A stretch of DNA of 23,623 nucleotides from an uncultured Sinobacteraceae bacterium (GTDB taxonomy: Bacteria; Pseudomonadota; Gammaproteobacteria; Steroidobacterales; Steroidobacteraceae): contig CALEKY010000069.1 of the NCBI GenBank assembly GCA_937902995.1, positions 1-23,623 of the forward strand, in the 5' to 3' direction. Position numbers and translations under genes: made by a program. This document shows, piece after piece, positions 16,991-23,623 of this stretch. Each line of letters starts with the position of its first letter. Position 1 is the stretch's first letter. The notes under the pieces were generated by a model. It saw only the letters and a program-made list of their open reading frames with translations. It was not told where the DNA came from and did no database searches.

Positions 16991-19772
16991 TGATCTCCGT
17001 CTTCGCGTACCGGGCCGGCTTCAATTTGGCGAGCACTTCGAAGCTCTTCTGCACCGATTCGTCGTAGATGCCGTCGGCCGCACGTCTTGCATTGGTCTCA
17101 TGCAGCTCGATGGCCTTCTCCTCGAACGGGAATGCCTGTTCCTCCAGCAGCACGTCGTACTGTTCGCGCGCATCTTCGTCGAGGTCGCGCGGCCGTTCGG
17201 ACGCCAACAGATCGGCGGCAAATTGCCGATAGAGCTCGCCCATTCCGTACGTCGCCGCAGTCGTCACCTCGGCCACGCCGTAATCGAGCGCCTCGCCGTA
17301 GATGCTCAAGACCCGTTCCATCGCCGCGCGCTTGGCTCTGAGCGACTTGTCGAGCGGCGCAACGAGCTTGATCGAATTGAACATCGCAACCGGCCCCTCC
17401 GCCGTCTCGAGCGTCGCACGTGCAGCAAGGTATCTGCTGCGGTCCGTGCGGTTCGCCCCCGCAGCCTTATCCGCCGCGATGATTTCGTTGATCCATTGCG
17501 AACGCGTGCGCAGGTCGTTTTGTGCCTTCGCCATGTCCGCCAGCTTTTGGCGCGCGTTCTGCGCCGGATCCAACGGCGACGGGAACTGCTTGACGTAGCT
17601 TGCGTAGGTGCGGGCCGCATTCGCTTGAGACCCGGCTTTTTCGTACAACGTAGCGGCCTGCCACAGCGCTTCGCGCCGAATATCGACGGGCTCTTCCGCA
17701 CGCGCCGCCACGCGCTCGAATTCGACGGCCGCATCGCCGCCGCGGCCCGATTCCAGATAAGCGACCGCCAACGACCGCGTGGCTTCGGGGACCAGCTCGT
17801 GGTTCGGGTGTGTCCGCCGGAAAGTTTCGAGCACTTGCGCGGCACGCGCCCATTCTTGATTTCTCAACAGAATGCTGGCCGCATCGAATTCCGCGTTCGC
17901 GCGCACCTTGGAGTTCGGCGCGAGCACCGCAACGCGCAAGAAATCGTCCACCGCACCGTTGGCATCGCCTGCGCTCTGCTTGGCCTCGGCCTGTTTGTAA
18001 ATCGAAGCCGCAATGCGCTCCTCGATGGCGGAACGCTCTTCGTCGTTCGGTGCCAGATAGCCCTGCACCCGGATATAGGCTTGCTCCGCTTCGGCGAAAC
18101 GGCCGCGGTCGAACAGCGCATGGGCGAGCAACGTCGTTGCGGTACGTTGATACGACCGTTCGACCGGCGGACGCCGCTCGAGAATCTGTTGCGACACCTC
18201 GATCACGCGATCGAACTCGTTCAAGGCGAACAGCGCCTCGTCGGCCTTGGTCAGAACGCGCGCGGATTCGGGATGCTCAGGGAAGCTCGTCGCGAACATG
18301 ATCGAGCTCTCGATACCCTGGCGATGCCACAGGTCCTTCGATTGGCCGGTCAGCGTCGCTTCATGCCTTTCGTAAGCGACGAGCGCCGCGTAACCGGCCG
18401 CCGCCGCCTTCGCATGCAACGGATAGTCGTACGCCGTACGTTCATACTCCTTGGCCGCCTCGGCGAAGCGGCCGGACTCGAACAGCACATCGCCGAGCAA
18501 GAATCGCGTGGCAGGCGCTTCTGGATCCTGCGGGAAGGAATCGAGCATGGCGCGATACCAACGTGCGGCAGCGTTGTAATCCTCGGGCTGCTTCGATCGT
18601 TGCGCTTGCGCGTGGTAGTACTCGGCCAAGTCCTTTTGATTGCTCTTCAACAGGGCTGCCACTTCGGGCGCGTCGTCGACCGTTCGCGTTCTCCAGAACG
18701 GCGAGCCGAACGCATACCGCTCGACGAAGGCTTGTTTGCTCTCCAGCACCAACGAGGCAAACCCGCCCTTCTCGTAAGCCTCGATCGTGCGCACTTGGAG
18801 CGATGGAGCGAATCGATCGTCGGGGCGACGTTTCGCGAACGCCTCGAACGCGAGCGCTGCATCCTGATAGCGCTCCTTTTCTATATAGAGATCGCCGAGC
18901 GTTTCGTATAACAGGTGTGCATACACCGGATCGCCTCGCTCGCGCAGTGCAGCGTCCAGCGAATCGGGACCGTCAAGGTCATAGAACGTAATCGCGATCG
19001 CGCGGAACGTGTCGTCGGTCAACTCGCGCTCCGGACGTGTGAGCGAATCGTTCGAACGCAGGTTGCCGTTCGAGGCGAGCACGCTGTCGATCACCTTGAG
19101 GAACGAATCGACGCTCTCCTCGCCGCGCCCCTGTTTGAACAACGACCAGCCGTGCTTGTACAGGCCTTGCTCGTAGAAGCCCGAATCCGCACCGGCTTTG
19201 ACCACCGCCTCATAAGCGCCTTCGGCCTCGCGATAGCGACCCGAGCTGAACAGGATCTCGCCCCGCCGGAATTGCGCTTCGGTCGTCCATTGGCTCGCCG
19301 GATACGTCGTGACGAGCCGGCTCAACACTTCGAGGGACTTCTCGAGATTGGTCTCGCGCTCATAGGCGCGCGCCAGCTGATACATGACTGCATCGTTGCG
19401 CTCGTAATCCGGGTACGAGCTCAGCAGCGCTTCGTAAAGCTGGATCGCCTCCTTTGCCTCGAGACCCTGAAAGTCGGCACCGTCAGCGCGGACGCCCTCG
19501 TCCACCTCGAGCTGCAAATCGCCCAGGCGGCGCATCGCCTCGGCCCGCAGTCGCTCGTTCGTGGAATCGAGCTCGAGGAAACGCCGATACTGCTCGATCG
19601 CCTGCTGCGGCTGTACGCTCGTCGGCGGATCGCGCGTCACCTGAACTTCGCGATCCTCGAGATCCTTGATCGTGCCGGTCGGCTTCTTGCGATCGGCCGC
19701 TCCGGCAGCGGCAACGCCGAGCGCACACACCGCGGCAACGACGACGCGCAACACTGTCGACCGCGCGCTCAT
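16962..19772 (-). CDS. Large secreted TPR-repeat protein
   Basis: The 936-aa protein has a cleavable signal peptide (about 1-25, VLRVVVAAVCALGVAAAGA) and then TPR or TPR-like helical pairs along almost its whole length, starting near residue 54 (QQAIEQYRRFLELD). Several repeats have the NAxY/ALA spacing of YbgF/BamD-like periplasmic TPRs (EAEGAYEAVVKAG, EAAKEYERTAYDYP, EAEQAYIRVQGYL). No enzyme motif is seen, so it is probably a periplasmic scaffold. Its ATG overlaps the upstream TPR gene by ATGA and its end overlaps the TPR lipoprotein gene. Large TPR proteins accompany AgmX-type systems in Myxococcus gliding machinery, which is suggestive only. Confidence 0.88.
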   Translation of the reverse strand: MSARSTVLRVVVAAVCALGVAAAGAADRKKPTGTIKDLEDREVQVTRDPPTSVQPQQAIEQYRRFLELDSTNERLRAEAMRRLGDLQLEVDEGVRADGADFQGLEAKEAIQLYEALLSSYPDYERNDAVMYQLARAYERETNLEKSLEVLSRLVTTYPASQWTTEAQFRRGEILFSSGRYREAEGAYEAVVKAGADSGFYEQGLYKHGWSLFKQGRGEESVDSFLKVIDSVLASNGNLRSNDSLTRPERELTDDTFRAIAITFYDLDGPDSLDAALRERGDPVYAHLLYETLGDLYIEKERYQDAALAFEAFAKRRPDDRFAPSLQVRTIEAYEKGGFASLVLESKQAFVERYAFGSPFWRTRTVDDAPEVAALLKSNQKDLAEYYHAQAQRSKQPEDYNAAARWYRAMLDSFPQDPEAPATRFLLGDVLFESGRFAEAAKEYERTAYDYPLHAKAAAAGYAALVAYERHEATLTGQSKDLWHRQGIESSIMFATSFPEHPESARVLTKADEALFALNEFDRVIEVSQQILERRPPVERSYQRTATTLLAHALFDRGRFAEAEQAYIRVQGYLAPNDEERSAIEERIAASIYKQAEAKQSAGDANGAVDDFLRVAVLAPNSKVRANAEFDAASILLRNQEWARAAQVLETFRRTHPNHELVPEATRSLAVAYLESGRGGDAAVEFERVAARAEEPVDIRREALWQAATLYEKAGSQANAARTYASYVKQFPSPLDPAQNARQKLADMAKAQNDLRTRSQWINEIIAADKAAGANRTDRSRYLAARATLETAEGPVAMFNSIKLVAPLDKSLRAKRAAMERVLSIYGEALDYGVAEVTTAATYGMGELYRQFAADLLASERPRDLDEDAREQYDVLLEEQAFPFEEKAIELHETNARRAADGIYDESVQKSFEVLAKLKPARYAKTEISEDYVPAMH

Positions 19773-21694
19773 TCCGTGCCTCCCGCCGACGGCGCAGCGC
19801 TCGACGCACGGTCATAGATGGACGCCAACGCAAAGCGTGCTTGCAACGAGTATTCGGCAAGGCGCTTCTTCTGCGATTCGAGCTCGCGGATGGCGATGTG
19901 GGCGAGATAACGATTCTGAGCTTCAGCGGCGCGCTCGAGACGACCGCTCAATTGAGCAATACGCGGCTTGAGGCCGGCGACTCGCTCGGCAAACTGTTCG
20001 GTGCGCGCGGGGAATTCCTCGCGAGCACGCTCGACGAGCACCCAGCGCCGCCGCGCTTCGGCCGCCGCGACGTTCAGCTCGCGCAGCTCCTTGCGCACTT
20101 TCCACAGACGCGCCTTGTAGCTCGAATTGAAATCCCACAACAAGCGGCCTTTCACGAGGCGCGCCTTCTCGCGCATCTCCTCGACGAGCGGATCGCTCGG
20201 ATCGGCACGCTGCAGTACCTCCTCGATGCGGAGAATCTTCTCCCACTGCTCGCGTTCGCGCGCTGTTGCAAGCGCTGCGACGTCGTTTTCGCGCTCGATC
20301 TCGTCGACTCTGAGCTCGAGCTCACGCTGCTGCGCCTCGAGACCATCCAGATCGACACGATCGAGCACTTGCTGAAGCATGGGCGTGCGCTGCTCGAAGG
20401 CCTGGCGGCGCGTGTCGACCATGTCCTCGAAAGCGGTGAGGCTGAGCTCCCAGCTCGCGAGATTGCGCTGCATCAGCTTGAGGTCCCGATAGTTCTTCAG
20501 GCCTTCCTGGAACTCGTGCGAAGCCAGCAAGTGATACAGGTAGCGCGTCTCGGGCGCATCGGGCAGGTTCTGCAATTGCCAGTACCAGCCCACTTTGTCG
20601 GCTGGATCGTTTTCGATGATGGCATCGAGCAGCCGTCCCTCGCGGATCGCGGCAATCGACTGATCGATGCGCCGAGATTCCTGCTCGAATGCCTCGACGG
20701 CCCGCGTGTACTGCTCGACCGCCTGTCGTGTCGCATCGAGTTGCGCGTAGGCATACGGAATGGCGAGATGCGCTTCCTGCACGGCAGCATCGAGCAGGTT
20801 GCGGTCGCGCAGCTCGAGCCAAGGTACGAGCGCTTTCGTGAAACGACGTTCGGCCGCGTCCGCCCAACCGACGCCCAGCAAGGCCTTGTTCGACTGCGGT
20901 CCGCGCAGCCGCACGCGTTGCAAGACGGCTTTCGCCTCGTTCGGCTTGCCGTCCTTCAACCATGCGAAGCCGAGCGCAAGATTCGCCTTGTCGCGCAGCG
21001 CTGCGAGCTCTTCGGTCTGCGGCGAAATCTGTCCGACGGCATCGAGCAACCGCGCCGCGTCGTCGATGCGACCGGTGCGCACGAACGCAACACCTATATT
21101 GAATCGCGCGTACGCCGACCACGCATCCAAACGCTTGCCGCCCGGCTGCCATCGCTCGAGCGCTCGCACGGCATCGTCGTACCGTCCGAGATACATCAGC
21201 ACTTGCGCTTCGAGCAAATGACGCTCCGGCTCGAGGTCTCCCGGAAGTGCGCCGCGAATGGAAGCAAGCGCATCGGCGGCTTCCTGCAGGTAATTGCGCT
21301 GATACCAGACCTTGGCCAGATAGAACCAAGCGCGGTTACGGACATCGAGCGGCACGTTGTCGTTCAGCAGCATCCGGAAAATGCGTCCTGCCTCTTCGTG
21401 CTGACCCAGCGAGAGATACAGCCCGCCTTTCAACAGCTCGGCTTCCACGGTGTGGTGGGTCAGGCGATTGAAATCCTGCGCCGCGCCGAGCCGCGTGAGC
21501 GCTTGCAGGAAATCGTCCTGATAGAAATAAAAGAGGACGTCGCCCCAATGCAGATCCTTCACGGGTTGCGGGGTACCGACGAGCGGGCGCTCGACTTCTT
21601 CCGAGGCCCCAGCAGCGAGCGCAACGCAGAACGCCCCCGTCGCTGCGAGCGCAATTCGCTGGAACTGGAACTTCGCTTTGATGAGCCGAATCAT
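19769..21694 (-). CDS. Secreted TPR and coiled-coil protein
   Basis: From ATG 21694 the product is 641 aa; a GTG at 21706 is an alternative start and neither has a clear ribosome site. It has an N-terminal signal peptide (about 1-31, IALAATGAFCVALAAGAS), a TPR-like half (about 40-300, LYLSLGQHEEAGRIFRMLL and LMYLGRYDDAVRALERW), and a second half rich in charged helices and coiled coil (about 420-620). It lies 40 bp after the small coiled-coil gene and overlaps the next TPR gene by ATGA. Domain order suggests a long periplasmic strut or adaptor. Function unknown. Confidence 0.85.
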   Translation of the reverse strand: MIRLIKAKFQFQRIALAATGAFCVALAAGASEEVERPLVGTPQPVKDLHWGDVLFYFYQDDFLQALTRLGAAQDFNRLTHHTVEAELLKGGLYLSLGQHEEAGRIFRMLLNDNVPLDVRNRAWFYLAKVWYQRNYLQEAADALASIRGALPGDLEPERHLLEAQVLMYLGRYDDAVRALERWQPGGKRLDAWSAYARFNIGVAFVRTGRIDDAARLLDAVGQISPQTEELAALRDKANLALGFAWLKDGKPNEAKAVLQRVRLRGPQSNKALLGVGWADAAERRFTKALVPWLELRDRNLLDAAVQEAHLAIPYAYAQLDATRQAVEQYTRAVEAFEQESRRIDQSIAAIREGRLLDAIIENDPADKVGWYWQLQNLPDAPETRYLYHLLASHEFQEGLKNYRDLKLMQRNLASWELSLTAFEDMVDTRRQAFEQRTPMLQQVLDRVDLDGLEAQQRELELRVDEIERENDVAALATAREREQWEKILRIEEVLQRADPSDPLVEEMREKARLVKGRLLWDFNSSYKARLWKVRKELRELNVAAAEARRRWVLVERAREEFPARTEQFAERVAGLKPRIAQLSGRLERAAEAQNRYLAHIAIRELESQKKRLAEYSLQARFALASIYDRASSAAPSAGGTE

Positions 21695-21734
21695 GCGCAG
21701 CCGCACCCGGACGCGATTCGCCGCCTCGGAGCGG

Positions 21735-22301
21735 TCAATCCCATTGCTTGACGATGAATTCGGGCTGAGCGCGCGAAGCCCGGTCGCTGATCTTGAGCTC
21801 CACGTACTTGGCGCCGACGCCCTTCTCGAGCTTCACCGTCGCACCGCGCCGGTAGTCCCTCGCATTCGGGCCTTGGCCGGTGAAGATCGCGATGAGCTCG
21901 TGCTCGCCTGCCTTCAGGTTGCCGATGTACACGCGATGCACGCCGCCTTTCAGCAGCGCTTCGGCTTCGCGCGGCGTGTAGAGGTAGTTCGCCACTTCCT
22001 TGTTGTCCAATTTGATCGTCACCGAATCGAGCGCGAAGAACTCGCCGACGTCCATGGAGACGAAGATCGCGACCTGCGTATTGGCCGGAAACAGCAATTC
22101 CTCTTCCAGCACGAACAGCTCGCGGTTGAGGTCGAGCACTTCCTTCTTGAGCGACTGCACTTCCTGATCCAGGCTCTTGAAGTCCTCGGACACTTGCGGC
22201 TCCTGCGCAAACGCCGACGTGAACGCAACGGCCATCCACAGGCAAGCGATCAAGAATCTGCGACACATAAATCCAACTTGTATCCGCCGATCGTTGTTCA
22301 T
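21735..22301 (-). CDS. Secreted coiled-coil and beta-domain protein, unknown function
   Basis: From ATG 22301 the product is 188 aa; an internal ATG at 22268 gives 177 aa and an equally good signal peptide, and neither has a strong ribosome site. The signal peptide (MCRRFLIACLWMAVAFTSAFA) is followed by a coiled coil (about 40-72 of the longer form, heptads in EVQSLKKEVLDLNRELFVLEEE). A beta-rich domain then runs to the end (VTIKLDNKEVANYLY, HRVYIGNLKAGEHELIAIF), reminiscent of PEGA-like surface domains. It starts 31 bp after the thioredoxin gene. The family is not one I can name. Confidence 0.8.
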   Translation of the reverse strand: MNNDRRIQVGFMCRRFLIACLWMAVAFTSAFAQEPQVSEDFKSLDQEVQSLKKEVLDLNRELFVLEEELLFPANTQVAIFVSMDVGEFFALDSVTIKLDNKEVANYLYTPREAEALLKGGVHRVYIGNLKAGEHELIAIFTGQGPNARDYRRGATVKLEKGVGAKYVELKISDRASRAQPEFIVKQWD

Positions 22302-22332
22302 GATGAGGACTTGATGAGCAGAAATCTGCGAT

Positions 22333-22872
22333 TCATTCGCCGAGCAACTCGCGAAGCTTCTCCGTATAGCGCTTCTCGTAACCGGGCTTGAACCCTTCCG
22401 CGACGTAACGCACGGTGCCTTCGCGATCGATGAGCACGGTGAGCGGGAGCGTTCCGAGCTGATAGGCACGCGCAACTTCCTTGCGCGTATCGAACAGGAT
22501 CGGATAGGACACGTTCAGCGCCGCGACCATTTCGACGGCCGCGTCGCGCTCCTCGTCGATGTTGATGCCGAGCACGACCAACCCGGCGCGTCGATACTTT
22601 TCGTGCAACTCCTCGAGCTGCGGCATTTGTTGACGGCACGATCCGCACCATGTCGCCCAGAAATTGACGAGCACGACTTCGCCGAAGAACTCGGAGAGCC
22701 TGACGTTCGAATCGCTCAGCGAGCGCAACGCGAAGTCGGGCGCCGCAGCATTGAGCAACTCGGGCTCGGCACTCGCGCATTGGCACGCAACGGCGGCAAC
22801 GCAAACCGCCAGTAGACGAGCGATCGGAGATACGCGCGGCGAGAAGGTCTTGTTCGTTGACTGCTGCTGCAT
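22333..22872 (-). CDS. TlpA/ResA-like periplasmic thioredoxin
   Basis: The 179-aa product (from ATG 22872) has a signal peptide (about 17-35, ending CQCASA) and a TlpA-type thioredoxin fold. The redox motif is WCGSC (C76, C79), followed by QQMPQLEELHEKY, GINIDEERD and the cis-proline region GTLPLTVLIDREG. It should keep a periplasmic partner's cysteines reduced. A GTG at 22905 is an alternative start; neither start has a visible Shine-Dalgarno, which is notable because a riboswitch precedes it. It is the first gene of the TPR/ExbB operon. Confidence 0.88.
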   Translation of the reverse strand: MQQQSTNKTFSPRVSPIARLLAVCVAAVACQCASAEPELLNAAAPDFALRSLSDSNVRLSEFFGEVVLVNFWATWCGSCRQQMPQLEELHEKYRRAGLVVLGINIDEERDAAVEMVAALNVSYPILFDTRKEVARAYQLGTLPLTVLIDREGTVRYVAEGFKPGYEKRYTEKLRELLGE

Positions 22873-22923
22873 GAAGTGCGGAACGCCGAAGTACCACAAC
22901 ACCACAACGGCAACCGCTGAACC

Positions 22924-22951
22924 ACCGGCGAAGATGCGAGACGTCGCCGGT
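22924..22951 (-). other. Hairpin between the c-di-GMP aptamer and the first gene
   Basis: ACCGGCGA and TCGCCGGT form a perfect 8-bp stem with a 12-nt loop in the leader, 29 nt after the aptamer and about 50 nt before the tlpA start. No U-tract follows, so it may be part of an expression platform that works at translation or through Rho rather than by intrinsic termination. Confidence 0.4.
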
Positions 22952-22980
22952 TTGCAGCCTCGCGAACGTGATTAGAGGCG

Positions 22981-23075
22981 GCGCGCTGGCAACCCCGCTG
23001 TCCTAGGACACATCCCGTAGACCGGTGGCTTTGCGTCCTCGCCTTTCGGCGAGTTTGCCTTCGAGCTCCGCGCGC
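22981..23075 (-). promoter_or_regulatory. GEMM-I cyclic di-GMP riboswitch aptamer
   Basis: The minus-strand leader reads GAAGGCAAACUCGCC, then the GAAA tetraloop hairpin CUCGCC-GAAA-GGCGAG, then the diagnostic GGACGCAAAGCCACCGG. A P3 arm follows with CCUAGGACAGC, then GCGGGGUUGCC. These are the conserved blocks of the GEMM-I/c-di-GMP-I class in the right order. GCGCGC (23070-23075) can pair with GCGCGC (22981-22986) to close P1. The residue that corresponds to G20 of the V. cholerae Vc2 aptamer appears to be G, which favours c-di-GMP over cGAMP; that assignment is by hand alignment. It precedes the tlpA-TPR-ExbBD operon. Confidence 0.93.
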
Positions 23076-23104
23076 ATGCGCGCGAATCTCACAACGAAGC
23101 TAGG

Positions 23105-23131
23105 GTGCTATACGCAGCGCAAATATGTCAA
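23105..23131 (-). promoter_or_regulatory. Candidate promoter of the riboswitch-controlled operon
   Basis: A perfect -35 box TTGACA (23126-23131, minus strand) is followed 15 bp later by TAGCAC (23105-23110); an overlapping TATAGC (23107-23112) is the other option. The -10 match is weak and the spacing short, but transcription would begin around 23097, about 20 nt ahead of the aptamer. Confidence 0.45.
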
Positions 23132-23173
23132 CGAAGCAAATGTGATCACAGCGACGCTGCATGCACGTCGCTG

Positions 23174-23189
23174 TGTGATTCCGCGCACA
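23174..23189. promoter_or_regulatory. CRP/Clp-like half-palindromic site
   Basis: TGTGA-N6-GCACA matches the CRP consensus TGTGA-N6-TCACA at nine of ten positions. Its centre (about 23181) is near -84 relative to the inferred start of the riboswitch operon. In Xanthomonas the CRP-like protein Clp loses DNA binding when it binds c-di-GMP; whether such a protein acts here is unknown. Confidence 0.35.
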
Positions 23190-23239
23190 TTTTTTGTCGC
23201 TGTCGGCGGACGCAGACAGCCGTGCGCGACGTAATGCGT

Positions 23240-23267
23240 CGATGGCGGTCGATATCGACCGCCATCG
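23240..23267. terminator. 28-bp perfect palindrome after the small exported-peptide gene
   Basis: CGATGGCGGTCGAT and its exact reverse complement meet without a spacer, giving a 28-bp perfect palindrome 10 bp after the stop of the 70-aa gene. As RNA it folds into about 12 bp with a 4-nt loop. No U-run follows, so it may be a terminator, a 3' stabilising hairpin, or a protein-binding site upstream of the riboswitch operon. Confidence 0.5.
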
Positions 23268-23277
23268 CGTCCGCATA

Positions 23278-23490
23278 TCAGATGGGCAGCAACGCAGGAC
23301 CGTCGACCGTTGCGGCAGTGGCTTTCCACTTCGCGATCGTCGCCGGCGTGAGCTCCTCTTGGACTTGAATCGAAGCAGGCACCACTTCCGGAGCGGCGCC
23401 TGACGTCTCCTTCTGATAGATCTTGCCGCCGGCTAGCGAGGAACCGAGAACCAGGAGCATTGCAGCACCGATCGTCACTTTCGTTTTCAT
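23278..23490 (-). CDS. Small exported hypothetical protein, 70 aa
   Basis: From ATG 23490 the product is 70 aa with a Lys-rich start and a signal-like hydrophobic stretch (about 5-20, VTIGAAMLLVLGSSLA), then a hydrophilic tail (EVVPASIQVQEELTPATIAKW). GGGG about 9 nt upstream is a fair ribosome site. It precedes the 28-bp palindrome. An in-frame TTG at 23496 is a less likely start. No family is recognised and coding status is inferred from signal peptide, ribosome site and hairpin. Confidence 0.55.
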   Translation of the reverse strand: MKTKVTIGAAMLLVLGSSLAGGKIYQKETSGAAPEVVPASIQVQEELTPATIAKWKATAATVDGPALLPI

Positions 23491-23505
23491 GTTCAAGTAC
23501 CCCAG

Positions 23506-23524
23506 TTACGAATCTCTTACGAAT
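23506..23524. repeat. Direct repeat TTACGAAT, 11-bp period
   Basis: Two exact copies of TTACGAAT (23506-23513 and 23517-23524) are separated by CTC, one helical turn apart, 16-34 bp before the start of the 70-aa gene. The arrangement suits a regulator binding the same face of DNA twice. No regulator is known. Confidence 0.4.
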
Positions 23525-23623
23525 ACGAGCAACTCGTCGACGTCTGGTCGATGTCACGCAGCGTTGAACCACGGACGGTGTGCCATGTCGGCATCCTCGA
23601 TTTGCGCCCACGGACGATGCGCC

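Noticed and set aside
16509..18911. An 800-codon plus-strand open frame opposite the large TPR gene
   Set aside because: Arg-rich composition and complete overlap with a clear secreted TPR gene mark it as a shadow frame.
19841..21751. A 636-codon plus-strand open frame opposite the coiled-coil TPR gene
   Set aside because: Antisense to a gene with signal peptide and repeats; no ribosome site or recognisable motif.
23141..23150. TGTGATCACA as a CRP site
   Set aside because: The two half-sites lack the six-base spacer that CRP-type proteins need; the site at 23174-23189 is the better candidate.
23147..23175. 10-bp stem (CACAGCGACG/CGTCGCTGTG) as a plus-strand terminator with the T-run at 23190
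   Set aside because: The T-run is 14 nt beyond the stem and there is no plus-strand gene ending here.

Overview
The window is a high-GC, gene-dense piece of a chromosome. Gene content fits a gammaproteobacterium of the Xanthomonadales/Nevskiales/Steroidobacter type: an SAH riboswitch ahead of ahcY, a GEMM-I riboswitch, ExbB/ExbD/TonB-type envelope genes, and a MarR regulator beside a diguanylate cyclase. The taxon is an inference from gene content only. No tRNA, rRNA, insertion sequence, prophage or CRISPR array was seen.

Positions 1-7172 (all minus strand) hold a methyl-cycle block in two transcription units. The upstream unit is a putative SAM-dependent methyltransferase, a PfkB-family kinase that is probably an adenosine kinase, and metK (SAM synthetase). 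It is closed by a textbook intrinsic terminator at 3679-3707. The downstream unit is ahcY-folD-metF. It has its own likely promoter, a palindrome overlapping that promoter, and a clear S-adenosylhomocysteine riboswitch in the ahcY leader. Together they make SAM, use it, hydrolyse the SAH product, remove adenosine, and regenerate the one-carbon folate needed to remake methionine.

Positions 7427-9660 hold a response regulator with a GGDEF output domain (diguanylate cyclase, plus strand), a convergent MarR-family regulator, and a 65-aa hypothetical gene. Positions 9695-12409 (minus) encode a full-length protein of the phosphoenolpyruvate carboxylase family in which several catalytic residues are replaced, including the aspartate that binds the metal in the E. 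coli enzyme. A 109-aa hypothetical gene precedes it.

Positions 13013-22872 (minus) are one long, tightly packed operon: a TlpA-like thioredoxin, a secreted coiled-coil protein, two large secreted TPR proteins, a TPR lipoprotein, a small secreted protein, ExbB, two ExbD proteins, and a proline-rich TonB/AgmX-like transducer. Several genes overlap by ATGA. The products look like an envelope-spanning proton-driven machine with a periplasmic TPR scaffold. Its leader (22981-23075) contains a GEMM-I cyclic di-GMP riboswitch aptamer, so the machine is probably controlled by c-di-GMP. This riboswitch-plus-motor unit is the most interesting system in the window. A 70-aa exported peptide gene followed by a 28-bp perfect palindrome lies at the right edge.
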